This document shows, one piece after another, positions 21,231-35,067 of a DNA stretch of 64,000 bases. Each line of letters opens with the position of its first letter. Positions within the stretch are counted from its first letter, which is position 1. Source of the stretch: Archegozetes longisetosus (taxonomy: Eukaryota; Arthropoda; Arachnida; Sarcoptiformes; Trhypochthoniidae). A program made the translations under genes and the position numbers. Where the stretch lies: the NCBI GenBank assembly GCA_018873245.2, contig JAEMBT020000003.1:10601843-10665842 (forward strand). The letters run 5' to 3'. Under the pieces are notes generated by a model. It had not been told where the DNA came from and ran no database searches. It saw nothing but the letters and a program-made list of their open reading frames with translations.

Positions 21231-21635
21231 TACGAAGGATAGGATCATCAGTAATATGCCTGAGCTTTTAAACACATAGTTTATTGATAAGGGAATCATA
21301 TTTTAATTAAATAAATTCGAGTGTGCACTAAAAGGTTGTTTATAAGTCATTCAAATTTTATATAGTAGACGATCATTTTTGCGATTATTATTAGATTCAT
21401 ATTAATAGCTATATTCGATCACTTCATATTGATTAATACGATCAAAAAAGATAATTATTTGACCGCTTCAATATATAAATAAGTATTTATTTAATGTTTA
21501 TTTCGATTGTAAGCATTATTAAATGAATTTTTTATGTTCACCTTATGATAGAGTGTGCGCTCTTCTTTCATGAGAAAACTTACTTTTATGTTAAAATCTC
21601 TGACGTATCATTCATGATCCTATCCTTCGTATACA
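21231..21635. mobile_element. MITE, about 400 bp, TA-flanked (CGAAGGATAGGATCAT ends)
   Basis: The left end CGAAGGATAGGATCAT (preceded by TA) and the right end ATGATCCTATCCTTCG (followed by TA) are perfect inverted copies. A TA duplication with short inverted ends fits Tc1/mariner-type MITEs. The interior is AT-rich with no transposase motif. A second, diverged copy in the same orientation begins at about 41119. Confidence 0.82.
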
Positions 21636-23882
21636 AAAATAATTTCTGTCGTATTATCAAATAAGCAAACTATAATTTATTTTTAAAAACTTTTCTTAAT
21701 AGCTTAGTAGAGCTTTATATCAAAAGTCAGAACAATCTCCAATAAGTTTCCAACTATTGACTTATTCTTTGGAAAAATAATTTGATTTTCTATCTCACTA
21801 AAATTATGCAAAAGAAATTGTTCTCGACTTAAGTGCATGTTAAGCAAAAAGCCACAAAACGCTCACTGGTTTGACATTTTAAATTGACAAAATTAAATTT
21901 AAACTTCAAATGGAGCCTGAGGCAGATCTTGAAAATTTAATTGATTTATTTAAATGCAAACAAGAATATGTCCATAAGGAAAAGTGATTAGGACTAAAAG
22001 CATGACAATAATTGTTACACAAATTTTAAGAAATATTTGAACCTTATACAACTTTTAAGGTAGAATTTATTGGTCTATAAAGACTTCCGCCTCTTTTTCA
22101 TAGACCGAAACCTACAGTACAATAACAGGAAATCTCTTCGGAAAACTGCGGCTCAAGTTTTGAGCGTTAAACCCAAATAGAAATCTATCTAATAATCAAT
22201 AGCAAAAAAGCTTTACTGACGTTTCTTTCCCTCTCTCTATATTACATATAGGGCATAAAGATATTACGAAAGAAAATGTAAGATATAATTTAAGAGTTAT
22301 TTCTACTTATGAAAAGCCAGTAATAAATGAGATTCACTGGTGAATAGAAATATCAAGAAACAAAATTAATCATAAGCTTTCATATTATTAAATAGAGAAT
22401 AGGATGATTAATAATGCTCTTACTTATTATGACACTACTCCTAATACAGTAATCATTAACCTTAATTTCAGTTGTGGTCAGTATTAATCAAATTGCAATC
22501 CTTGGTTAAAGTTTGAAATGTTTTTCTTGCAATTAGTTCCTGTTTAAAAATTAATGGATTTAGTTTTTTTCTATCAATAATTATTTCTTTCATATCAGGA
22601 AGGATATTATTTGTAGGACTAACTAGGTAAACTATACAATACTAAAAGTTGTGTTCGCTAATTGCTTTTTGATGAGAACATAGAAAGTGCATTTTATGCG
22701 TATGCATACATTAAGCCTCCAGTTTTACACTTGAAAAATCGATATATTGACAATCATATTATGAAACGATATTTTATTTACACGACTTTATTGCTTCTCT
22801 CACCAGTGTTTTAATGAACCTTAAAGAACGAAGATATATATCTTTTCTTCCGTATTTCAAGGTAGAGGTTGACGGATCGAAAAGTTCAGTCAAATCTTAA
22901 TGCAATAACTTTTTCAAAAGCCTAACAAAAAGTGTGGCATTTAAAGGTAATGTAATATTTTCGTTAAGTTTGAGTTTAGAGGTAGCTAAGCAGCCCTCAA
23001 AACCGGAACATTGTTGAAAACTTTTGATGAAAAAAGTCTATAATAACTGATATCTACTGTATTTTCCGGTAGAAAAGCGCAGACTCAAAATCACTACTGC
23101 TCTACTTTTGAACTTGCCATCAATAGGTTAGGAATTCGTCAAATGAGAAAAGAGTCGAAAATTTATCTGTATATTGTATTTTAGAAACTAGTTATAAGGA
23201 AAAAATTTAAGAAACCTCTTCAAAACTAATCTCTTTTGCCTAAATATTAATAATTTTGTCGAAAGCATAATGCCTTTGGGAAACGTTTACTTAACTCTTT
23301 TATGGCCGTAAAAACTCGATCTCATGTGGTCAACGATACTGTGGACGGGTATGTTTTATAAATTTAAGCCTTATAGGTAGCAACAAGTTCTAAAGGTTTT
23401 AGTATACCAGGTTTTGGTTTCATATTTGTGAGCAATTTTCGATTCATTAAGTTTTTTCGAGTCAATAGTACTTATCAAAAGGAAAGTTGAAAATATGTCA
23501 ACTTTCGCAATTAGTTTTCCTTAAATAATTTCGATTTCGATGACAATATTTAATATTTTGATACAGAAACAAATTAATAGTTTTTCGAGATTTTCACTTA
23601 AGATTTTGAATCTCTTTAGAAAAATTCTTTGTCCTATAGAAATATAACTGAAAGTTTAGCTCATCTCAAAGTAAGGTCTCAAAAATAGCTCTCTCAAGCT
23701 GAAGATACTACTTGAAAGATTCTAATTCTTGAGATCAACCTACCAAACAGTATATGCATTGAGAAAGTATTCAAACACGTAGTTTTATGTGTTTTGAATA
23801 CATTAATCGAAAAGTTGACCGCCACTTATACTATGGCCATGATTAAATTATTGATTTGATTTGAAGTATTGATGATTTGATA
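21636..23882. other. About 2.2 kb without a supported gene
   Basis: AT-rich. No frame longer than 60 codons with recognisable content, and no long repeat seen. Confidence 0.5.
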
Positions 23883-23998
23883 GCGATATGATGAGAGTTT
23901 CTTTTACATCTGTAGCTAATGGGAAACGTAGAAATCACAAATCACATTTACTATTGGCTACAAATGAGAAAAACTCTCATTAAATCGCAACAAGTAAT
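23883..23998. mobile_element. 116-bp hairpin MITE
   Basis: Inverted ends of about 40 bp. The left begins GCGATATGATGAGAGTTTCT and the right ends AAAACTCTCATTAAATCGC; further in, TGTAGCTAATGG pairs with CTATTGGCTACA. Several mismatches show it is not recent. No target duplication was recognised. Confidence 0.65.
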
Positions 23999-26900
23999 AG
24001 AAATGAGTAAAAGGCTGTTGCTATGTCAACCTCTCTGTGACGCGCATTTTATTGTTGTTTGATTTAATTCCTCATTTGCTTGGATTACTGTATTGAATAT
24101 TCTATAAGTTTGTTAATATCTCAAGATGTTATGGTATGATGGGAAGCATCTCATGACAGCGCATCAATTCTGGTTGCCATCAAGGATTATTAAGCTTTTG
24201 AGTTTATATCATATTAGCCTCCTGAAAGATCGATCGTTAGATAAAACGTATATTTTGTTTTAGGCTTTTACAATTGATGTTTCTTAGAGATGATTATTCT
24301 TCAATTTAAGAGCTATTTTTATAATCTGTTTTAAATTTCAATTTTTATGGCAAAGTAGATAAGTCGTTTTAAGGCAGACTTACTTATTTACTGTATAAAA
24401 ACTTTGATTTTTAGATTCCTTTAGAGTCCTTCTATCATTGAATAATAACACACCTTTCACAGAAAATTTTATTTATTAATACAAAATATAAGAGTTTCAA
24501 AGCTGAAAATGTATGAGTTTTATACATTTGAGTATTTTCTTGTCTCAAATTGCTTTTATCTGACTTTCCTTACAGAATGACTGCAAAAAAGAAAGTAAAA
24601 TGTGTTAGGACCGAGAACATAAAGGAGAATCAAATCCAATCAAAAAAGTGAAGCTCTTAAAAATACTAACCTTTCAACGTGTTTTTTTTCCAAGAAAAGA
24701 AACCTAAACCATAGCCACTACACTTGTGTCTGAAAAAAGACAATAAATCTGAAGCTAAAATAAAATGATAAACTTGAATTTCTCTCAATAATTCATAATC
24801 AAAAATTTTCAAAAAGCAGAGTTGGGTAACATGTGGTCAGAATAGATAAAGCTGTATAACATTTATACTGTGCATCTAAATTAAAACTAAACTGAGTTAA
24901 AGCAGTTAAAGCTTTTATTTTTCAATATTTTTAATCAAAAAAAATTTACTCATATACTTCAAATTCGATTTTATCAAGATCAACTTTTACTAGTCTAATG
25001 TCAGTTTACAAAAGTAGTGCCTCGAGCTTAGAAATGGGAATCAAATTGTCTGCAACATACGCTCAAAATGTGTTTTATTGAGAAGACCATCTTTAACACT
25101 ACACCTGTTTTCACTTGAAACATTATGACTAGGTCAACTTTTACTTTTATTTGTTTCAAACTCGATTCATAATTTGCATATGATCAATACGCAATATTGA
25201 ACATAAATTATACGTAACAGTTCAGTTTAGTTTTATTTTGGACTATCTGTATAAATATTTAACCTATTGCTGCCTAACACTGTTTTCAAAAGCAATTATC
25301 CAGAAATATAAATATCCTAAAAACCAATTTTTGTATGTAATATTTTATTGGATAAATGAAAATCAAAACAAATGACCCCTTATTTTAATGATAAAATAAA
25401 TTGAAAACATTGTATTTTTCCCTTCAAACAAATGATATAATATTTTGCGAAAAGAGTGCTGAATAAAACAATACTTTGATGGTAATTCTTAAAGTGTCAA
25501 ATATTTATTTCAGTATCAATCATTCCTACTATTGGCTTAATGTTAGAATATAATAATCAATAAGACAAGTACGGTACTTGATTATCAGATTTCTTATACT
25601 TTGCTTTGGTTTGCGTAAGTAAAATGTTCTGAGAAGAAGCGACAATCAATTATGACGCAACTCATCAACAAATCTTTACAAACTGAAAGTTAATTGGTTT
25701 AAGTATTGAACAAAAGAAACTAGATGAATAAATTAAAAGGATTTATAGCTTGCACTAACAATGCTTTCTTATGTGGATCAATACTTATGTGAATAAATTG
25801 AATGAACGTTCTTTAGTTTGAACATTTCTTTATTTCAATTCTTGATGTTTGGTATGAAAACATGAAAACTCCTTATTAAATGACTGAATAAAACATAAAA
25901 TATCTTATTTTTTCAATCTTACCTGTCAAAACATACGGCGTAAGAGGAAAATGGTTTCAAATGAATAAGTTTGTATAACATTAAAGTTTTAATATAAGAT
26001 TCTTAGTGCGAGATTAATAAGTAATATTTGTAATATTCAAAGTTGACAAAATTAGTTATACCTTCATCAATTTATAAGCTTCATCCGATTCGTTATTAGA
26101 GTTTTGTTAATTAACGTTTTTTTTTGATGAATCTTCAATTAAAAGAATGTAATGTTTAAAATAGCGCTAACAGATTGAAAATTTATGGCTTTTGTGAGAA
26201 TAAAATAGTTCAAAATTATCGAAGTCTTAGTTGCATAAATACTTATCATTCTGATGAATAGCCATTTAAATTATTCATAAATATTAACATTAATAATGAG
26301 ACCTATTTTCTCATTTCGAGCATTGCATGAATCGACTCGAAATTATCCTTAATTTGGTTTTCATATTCTATCACTCGTACTCTTCATTCCTGAATCAACA
26401 TTTTTATATTTATTTTATAGCAAATGAGTAATGCTTTATGATTTTTAAATATGATTATATCTTTAAAAAAATATTGCAATGTTTGTGCTAAAATTCTAAT
26501 TCAATACTTATATGGAAAAGACTTGTGGTCTATTTGCTAATTCATTACACACAGCATATTAAAACATACATTTAGGGATTCATTCAGAATTCAGGGATTC
26601 AAAAATTTCCCAAGCAGAAAGTTGGGATCCTGGGATAAAAATTAAGATAGCAAATTTAACTTTTTTCTTGTATAATAAAGTTTTAGATAACTTTTAGAAA
26701 GAACTAACATTTAAGTTAGTTTAATGCTATTATGCATGTGCAAATTGACGAAAACAAAAGCTTTCTTATAAAAATTAAGCTTTTGAGTAAATATAAAGTT
26801 ATTAGTACGAAATTTTCGTCTTATGATAAAAATAAAATTGAAATATTTGTGAATAATTTCTATATTATTGAAAAAGTGCACTCTATATGAGTGATTTCAC

Positions 26901-29523
26901 ATCAAACGACATCCTATTGGTTTACCTTCAATTTTGAACATTTTACTAATTAAAAATGATGAAATCGGGACTCCGACAAATGAAAATCATATTTGATGGA
27001 AAAAACATTTGCTAGGAAGGCGGACTCCTACTTACAGTGGAGATAGTCTCATATTTATAAACCCGAGTGAACTAATGACTTAAAAGTCTAATAAGGACAA
27101 CTTGGGACTATATTCGAGAATAAGTTATAATTTTCTATCTTGAATCGCTCATAGAATGCATAGTAGAATTCTTTCAAGTTATAGTATGATTTCTTGACCA
27201 GTATGGCTACCAGCGAGTGATGTTACTAAAACAATGTTCTTCTATAACCACTATGCTACACGTGCCATTCCTCTTAACTAATTTCACATAACAAAATACA
27301 TTAGCAATACCTCCACTTCAAGTTAAGCTTATTAGTTTGAGTAAGAGAAATGGATGTAGAAGAACTTTTCTCTTTGGTAATCACATCAGTCACTTGTATT
27401 CACTCTATTCACCTAACTTAACCTCTTTGCGAGATGTATTAATTTTTTTTATTCATTTACCTAGAATTCTGGTATTTATTCAATAAGCATATTATTTTAT
27501 AGCCTAGTGACTTATTCAGAAGATAATGAATTGGAAAATTAAGAGTGATGGATTGATTATTATGTTATGATTATTAAGAGTCAATGCTGAAGTGAAATTG
27601 AGAAAATTCCTGGTCATCGATTCAATATTTAGGTTCCTCATAAATTTTCTAGCAAGAATATTCAGATCAGCAATCGCGCTGATCCTGTTTTTACTATCAC
27701 TTAAAGTGATTTTTCATCACTCATTTCTCTTAAATGGTCGGCTCCATGCATAGTATATTTTGGCTCTGCTTTCATTATCTAGCCCCAGGTGTGCGTTAGA
27801 ACGAAGATATTTAATGACTCGAAAGCTGAATTTTCGGACAGTACTAGTGATATATTGATTTTAACTTCTAATTTAAAACTAGATTAGGTGGTTTCGATCA
27901 CTAACCTATTTAAAAAAAAGTCTAAATATGAAGCTCAGAATTAAGCTAAGGTTGATTATTACATCTCAATCTCTGTCTAAAACCTTATTGCCAAATATCT
28001 TCTTAAAGCACATCTGGAGTCAAATAATCAAAATAGAATTAAAATATAAGCAATCATTTGTGAAATGAATTATCAAAAGTCATCTCGGATTGTTGGAAAC
28101 GGGACTCGCTCGATCGTAGTCCTATATATTCTTGCCCGACAACTCATAAGTAGTCAAAATATATAGTCGATGATCAGGAATCTTTTGTCAATTTGGCTTC
28201 AAATCTACCTAATATTTTTCTCAAAAATAAACAGAATTTATTTTTAAAATGAATATTTCATTAGTTCATGGCAGGAAATTTTCTTCAGAACTCGCATCAA
28301 TATTTCGGTTCAAATAAGCTGAGATATTCTGAAAATAAAATAAAACGCCTCAAAATTTCTATTGATTCCGATGTTAAAGTGAATAGTTGAGCAGACAATG
28401 AACAAAACTTTCCATGACAGGCTTGTTTTATATTTTCACGAGCCTTTATTCATTTAACGCCAATGCTTCTGCTCTGCTTCGAGCTTATTTTGTTCCTTTG
28501 TGCTTCAAATAAGCATCGTTTCAATTATCCTATCTTTTATTATAAAAATTGGAAATTTATTCTCAATTTATTATCAATATAACGAGACTTTCAAATGAAT
28601 AATAATGTAAAACTCATTTTAATTATGATAGCATACGATTAATAACGCTTTTATGCAGCCTAATATCTGAAATGAATAAGCTGAAAACTTTTATGAAAAA
28701 CTAAAAATACAATCAGCTTAATTTCTAAACAGCTATACTGAGAATAAATTTACAACTTTCGTTACGAATGTGATAAGAATAAGTTCAATTATACGCAAAC
28801 AATATTGGTTTGAACATTTCGACTTGATTATACAGTATACATGGGAATACGAAAATTCAATTTTCAATGAATTCACTGGTGAATTTCAACAAAGTCAGTT
28901 TTCGATCTATATGATCATTATTTTTACAGGGCTTGACTAATAGAATGCTACAATTCTAGATTTGATATTTTTTGTTATTAACAACTATAAGAACAGCTTT
29001 AAAATCATTCAATCAATTTTTTAACCTTTACGAAACAAGAATAGCTGTTACGTGAGAAATAACCATTTTTGACACTTTTCCAGACATGGCTTATATGAAG
29101 GAAAGTTAAAAAGCTTTTAGGATATCCAACAAAGAAAATAAAGCGCAAACTGAGAGAAGGGGTCTTCTGATATCATAGAAATTAATGGATATAAATACTG
29201 CTCGAATAACTTGTAATAGTTTAACATTTGATATATGCCTCTTAGATAACTTTAATCACAATACCTATCCTTTAGTAGTTAAAATGTTGCATAAAAATAT
29301 CATAAATATGTTTTCTAATACTCACCGACATTTAAAGTATTATTTTATTTTTATTAAACCAAAGTTGCAATAAGTCATATAAACTTATAATGAAGTCTTT
29401 ATTGCGAAATTTCTATTGATTTTGACAGTTGTTACTATCATTAACTCCGCTTCAATTGAACTTAATGAGTTAGATAGTATTTTATCGGCACTTGATTATA
29501 TATTTAATGATATATTGGCACGA
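23999..29523. other. About 5.5 kb without a supported gene
   Basis: AT-rich sequence with no recognised coding region. A 62-residue plus frame at 29185-29373 has no domain. A short GGGATTC-rich patch at about 26575-26640 is the only visible local feature and has no clear partner. Confidence 0.5.
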
Positions 29524-29988
29524 TTGAAAAGTCGGTACCTTAACAAGATCTTGATAATTAAATTATTTTTTTAATGTTTTATTTAAATATATTATTTTTA
29601 AAGCTCGTGCTCAAAGTTTCAATTTTTTTGTCGTTTTGTTTATATTTTATAACTTTTTAAACAACAGTTATGTCTGAAACAAAAATTTAATTTAATTCTC
29701 GAGATATTCGGGCTATCATTGAATTTTTGGATCAAAATGCAGTATAAGTGATGCCACACCCCCATACAGTCCAGACATTGCCCCTGCGATTTTTGGCTGT
29801 TTCGAAAGTTGAAAAAATATTTAAGAGGACGCTGGTTCTCGTCTGAAGAAAAGATCAATGGGATAGTAAATGATTTCTTCAACAATATTACTTCCGATGA
29901 GTGGCGACGTACCTATGACGAATAGTAAATTTTGTAAAAAAATTTCAATAAAATTCATCCTTTGATAATCAGGGTACAAACTTTTCAA
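29524..29988 (+). mobile_element. Internally deleted mariner element
   Basis: Left end TTGAAAAGTCGGTACC (29524) and right end GGTACAAACTTTTCAA (29988) are inverted, with two or three differences. Between them, on the plus strand, lies the C-terminal part of a mariner transposase. At 465 bp the element has lost most of its gene. Flanking TA is not preserved, so the exact limits are uncertain. Confidence 0.78.
29690..29928 (+). pseudogene. Mariner transposase C-terminal relic (SPD-APCDFWLF motif)
   Basis: The plus strand reads IRAIIEFLDQNAV, a stop, VMPHP, then a frame change into PPYSPDIAP and another into CDFWLFRKLKKYLRGRWFSS, EEKINGIVNDFFN and SDEWRRTYDE before a TAG. The P-Y-S-P-D-x-A-P-x-D-x-W-L-F motif with its Asp is the third catalytic position of mariner (DD34D) transposases. 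One internal stop and at least two frame changes make it dead. The two longer minus-strand frames over the same bases (29885-29640, 30057-29821) are shadows. Confidence 0.88.
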
Positions 29989-32900
29989 TGTATCAATAGT
30001 TTCATTGATGCGTAAGGAGAAGTGCTTTGCTAATAAATTATGGTTATCTTCATACAATCATTGACTTTGTTATCCAAAACCTGTTTATTGAAAGGAAAAT
30101 TTTGAATGAAGTTATTTTTTCTCAACTCATTTGAAATTGCATGGCATTCAATGAATTCGTAACTAATAAAAGAAGAACTTAGTTCGAGCTGCTGCATACA
30201 AATTGACCTATTTAAAACGACACATATTTCGAGAATTTTAAAGTATTGGAATTATTCTAAAGAGCCTATTCATGTGATGATTTACCCTTTATTCCTAAAG
30301 AATATACACTCATAGAATATTTGAATAAAATTTGCAAAACTCAGTGTAGAAACTTTTGAATTGAGAGGCATTGAGCAAACTTCTGATTCATTTCGTGTGC
30401 AAATAATTAGTTGAAAAATATGAATACTTGAGACAACGTTTAACCTGATCAAAAGATAGAAAGATTTCACGCAAAGCGTCTGAATAAAAGTCAACAGCCC
30501 TTCAGACTTCGACTTTCAAAGTAGTAAATTGAAAATTTTCAGCTCTTATTCTGAACAGAATTCTGAGCTTATTTCGTAATAAAGTGATAAATATTGTATA
30601 ATTTACTTTCCATAAAGGCAAATACCTGAATTCTATATGAATTCCACGTGTGTCACATTAGAACAGGATGTTTAGGATTAACTTGATATATGTAATAAAA
30701 GTTTTTAGTCTTATATTCATATTTAAAAGCGAGAGACAATATTTTAACTCATTTAAATTTTATCTTTTTTCATGAGATTCTTTATGATTTATTCAGACGT
30801 GATTTATAACTTTTCATCTCACAACAAAAATTTATCCTTATCATTTATTGATAGAACAGTTGCATGAATTTTAAGAGGATGGTGTGAAACTGGATTCTTT
30901 TGCCATTACTTTCAACGTTTTCTGTTGCAAGCGTATAAATCTAGAACTCAGATTATAATAAATTTACTTCCATTTATTCGATATATCTTAGGGTAGAAGT
31001 ACAAAACCCAGAATCTGATTGTTTGAGAGAGAATATTTGATGTCTGCCACCCTCGATGTTCTGTATTAATAAATAAAAAGTTCAAATAAGAAAAAACATA
31101 ATTTGCAGAAAAGTAAACATCACATCAATATAAAGGATAAAAAGAAACTGGGTTTGCAAATAATAACGATTATTCTCAATAGTACTTCTATGGAAATTCG
31201 TGTTTTGCAATAGTTAGTGAACAATCTGAAAAATTCAATCTTAATAAGCTTATATTTCAAAACGGTTATGCACTGATGAACAAAAGATATTTACGTGTTT
31301 CAAAAAGTTAATTTTCAGTCAATAGAATGGGATTGAGTTCAGTTAAAAGTGATTCAATATTAATTTTTAATAAAGAAACATGTGTAACTTAAACTTCAAT
31401 AAAAATTAGATTAATCGATCATTTAATTTAGAAAATATAAGTCAACTTGAAGACAGAATTAGCGTCAGATTTCTTAAATTATATGTTCAATTCAACAGCA
31501 TAAGAGTATTTTCAATAATTTTCTCTTAAAATCATTGTTTGTTTAATTTCATAATTCATTGATAAAATAAGCGTTTCTTGTATAATAACGTATATGAATA
31601 TGTGAGAATCTGCACTTATATTCGATTAATTTTTCACTGATATTCTATCCATAACTAGATATTGTCACAACTAACTCAAACATTTCGATCATAAAAATTT
31701 GATATAGCCTAAAAACTACTGAAGACTACTCTAAGTATAGTGATTCCACTACGATACTCTTATCTGCGAACACTTCAATATTGCCAGAAAAGAGCCTAAT
31801 TGCTTCGCACTGTCTTATAGTGGTGATCATTTTTCGAAATCCTTATTCAAATAATGCTAATTTGATCAACGGGTTTTCGAATTCTCTCAAATGAGGTTAA
31901 ACTTGATAATGTCTTGTTTGAGAGAAAATCTCAACTGTTGGGTCAGGTGTTTAATTTAAGAAATTTGATGTTCAACATGCAAGCTACTTTCGTGTTCAGG
32001 TTAATCTACATTTTCACGAACCAATTTTAAATTAGATGACCGGTTAATTTAATTTTCGTTGGATTTAAGTTGCACATAATCCTTTACTGAAACCTAATGT
32101 TCAATCACTTTTAACTGAACTCAATCTGATTTTATTGATCAATCGATTAAACATGCAAAAATCTTTTGTTGATCTGCGTACTTAATTGAACTTTAACATT
32201 GAATTCTTTTGAATGGTCGCTTTTTAGTTGCTTTGTGTGCACACGCATTCTTTCTGTTCGCTATCCAGAATCCTTATCCTAAATAAATCATCTCTAGTCA
32301 TAAGTTGTTGTTCTGTATTCAATTTCTACATTTACACTAAATTCTATTAAAGAGTATTTTTTAGTACTATGCAATGTGTTAAAATCGACTGAAAACTTTT
32401 TCTATAAAGTTCAATAAAGTATTGTGTGCGCTAAACTTTTGGTCTTACCTTTTTTGTAAGATATACCATGAGCTAAATCCATAAATGGTAATAATGAAAT
32501 AAGATAAAATACTCATGGGTATTTAGTGTTTAGTATTATCCACAGAAGAGACAAAGAAATTTATTAGATGCTCAATATTACAGTGCTCAATATTATGTTG
32601 CTTTGTACTTATAATCTTATATTGATATTCAGAAAGTTTCTCGCTTGATTTGATTCACTGTTGCTATCGCAGAGTATATGTAGTTTTAAAGATCAACAGT
32701 CTCCTGTATCAATAAATTCTAGACTGTGCTTCCTACTTTTTATCATTCATTTCAAGGTCAATGTCAGAGTTAAACCACTTCAATTCTCTGGTTAATTCAT
32801 TCAACAGCTCTATCAAATTATTTTCCAAGGAATTTTTTGCTTTTTATTCACACGGAAGTAAAATCTTTTGTGAACTAGATAAATGTCAGATCTCACTTAA

Positions 32901-33707
32901 GTAATTTCCAAGAGAGGGTCTTAGGAGCGTCAAAATCAACTTACTCACCTTTTATCACTTCTATAATTTTGATAAATTTAGTGCTGACATAAAATAAAAA
33001 TAAAACAAATTCAAACAACTTTTTCACTTCTAGAAAGTATTTTATTAAAAACAAGTTACTAACAGATATTTTGACGAGAAATTGAATATTAGTTAATGTT
33101 AGATCATTCTATGTTATTCTTTCAATTCAAGTTTCTTGATAACTTTTAGATTTGCTTCCCATTCAATAACAAGTAGTTCTCTATTCCTTAATTATTCATT
33201 TTAAAGCCTCAATCAGTAACACAAAATAGTGAAGTTTTAACTAATACTGAATTTTACATCAAAATGTCTTTTAATGGTCTTATTAATAAAAACGATGCTT
33301 CCTACCAGTGTTTTGAAGCCGTGTCAACGAATTTAATCTTAATTTTATCTCAATCTTAAAGCTGTCGAAGTTATAGAAGTCATAAAAAAGTGAATGACAA
33401 TTTAATCTTTACGCTCCTACAACCAAATTCGTACATTTTTATTTATATTATATTATTATTTTATTAATACAAAAAATTAATGTTTTTACTCCTAACACTT
33501 TCATTTATCAGTATTTTTCCATTTAATCGATTGACAGAAATTGTAATGTTACGGAAAATGTCAAACTACAAATGTTTAATTCTGTCAGAATTGAGCAAGT
33601 AATAAGTCATGTATTGTTTTAGTTTAATGAAGCTTCAATAGTTCGTTAGTATCCGATAAACAATTCTTTCGATTGAATGTTTGTCTGACTTCATTCTCAT
33701 AAGAAGT
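29989..33707. other. About 3.7 kb without a supported gene
   Basis: AT-rich. A 70-residue minus frame (30494-30282) was read and has no domain. No repeat ends recognised. Confidence 0.5.
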
Positions 33708-33796
33708 GTTTTCCAACGGTAAGACGCCGATTTTCATGAAACTTAAATAACCTTTATGTAAAGTGTATCAAAAATATCAGTTCAGTTTCTGCTGTA

Positions 33797-35067
33797 GTAA
33801 ATGCAAATGCTATTTCACACTTAAGAATTTGCTAATTCCGATTAATAAATTGTTATTTCCGGTTGAAAGTACAATATCTCTTATTGTTTATACCTTTACT
33901 TAAATATCGTGTTTTTGCACAAATTTTACAAAACTTTTGTATTACAAAAAGTTAATTAAATGGTAGAATTGGACATTAATATAGTTTTTAATTTTACACC
34001 AATGTGTCTCAAACAATCAATCAGTAATGGTTTGAGAAAATTAATTATAGAAAAACTAATTAGTGGTGAACAGGTATCCTGTCGAGAACAAGTTTAATGT
34101 TAAAATCGGTACAGCAAGAAAAATGCACAAGATATTTAGAGAAGAGGGACGACTCGAGAAGAAGACAGGAAAGAAGTCTAAACCAGAATGAGCAGATCAG
34201 CGATTGGGTGGACGAGAACTGCACTCTCACTCTAAGAACTTTGGTGCAAATATGTTATAATCAATAGGGAATTGTTTGCTGTGAAAACACAGTAAATAAT
34301 GTATTAAAGGATTTCTACTATTCATTCAAAAGAGTAACCCGAAACATATCTGATATCATTGAAGACATATATTCGCACGCCCTCAAATACACGGAAACGA
34401 TGGTTGACAAAGAGATGTTTTCTCGATGAGACTGGAATAGAAATCTTTTCACGAGCAACATATGGACGAGCACAAAAGGTGATCAGCCAATAAAACTGAC
34501 CAGACGACTAGGATGTAGAAATTATTCAATTTGCTCAGCTATGAATCAAAGTTCTCTTTGAAATTCAAGAGAAAGCTTACAATACTGAAGGTTATTTTGA
34601 ATTTATCACTAAAATGGTTAGTTATTTGTCTCAAAACGAAATTTCTGGCTCATATATTGTAATGAATAATGTCCCATTTCATAAGGCACTGCTAGTGAGA
34701 AACTTGATTCAATCTCACGAACATGAAGCTATCATTTTGCCCGCATATTTCCCTTTTCTTAAACTGATTGAAAATATAATCAGTGGAAGTCGTGGGTCAA
34801 GAGAAGTGAATCTAAAACCGAAGACCAACTTTATGAGGTGATACACCATGCATCTCCCGAAAATTGCACTAATTATGTAAAAAATATTGAGAGATATCTA
34901 AGTAAATGTTTAAATAAAAAAGAAATACTTAACTAAATATTTTATTGATTGTACTGATTCTTAACTTTATATTAGAGTTTTTAGGCAAAAGCAAATGCGT
35001 AACTGGAAGTAGCAAATACCATCGCTATAGATTAAAAACAAGTTTTGTAAATAGCATTTGCATTTAC
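33797..35067 (+). mobile_element. IS630/Tc1-like transposon inserted in the foldback arm
   Basis: Perfect 19-bp terminal inverted repeats: GTAAATGCAAATGCTATTT at 33797-33815 and AAATAGCATTTGCATTTAC at 35049-35067. Inverted similarity continues more weakly inward. TA precedes the left end, and TTA follows the right end. The 1,271-bp body carries a full-length but heavily broken plus-strand transposase. Its insertion point is visible in the foldback arm that it splits. Confidence 0.88.
33960..34915 (+). pseudogene. IS630/Tc1-like transposase pseudogene
   Basis: Broken frames on the plus strand read in order: a helix-turn-helix-like N-terminal part (near 33990-34190); FLDETGIEIFSRATYGRAQKG (34415-34480), which fits the first catalytic Asp plus the T-Y-G-R-A box of IS630/Tc1 relatives; then an open stretch of 75 residues (34614-34841) with NNVPFHKALL and LPAYFPFLKLIENIIS. 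In the second catalytic block the usual Asp reads Asn (MNN), while the third acid (the E of IEN) is kept. Many stops and frame changes are present, so it cannot be functional. Confidence 0.82.

Noticed and set aside
20892..21925. An element bounded by GAGCC/GGCTC clusters
   Set aside because: Motifs recur about 1 kb apart but no inverted ends or target duplication could be defined.
29640..30057. Two minus-strand frames of 81 and 78 residues as genes
   Set aside because: They are antisense to a clear mariner transposase C-terminus on the plus strand and have no domain of their own.
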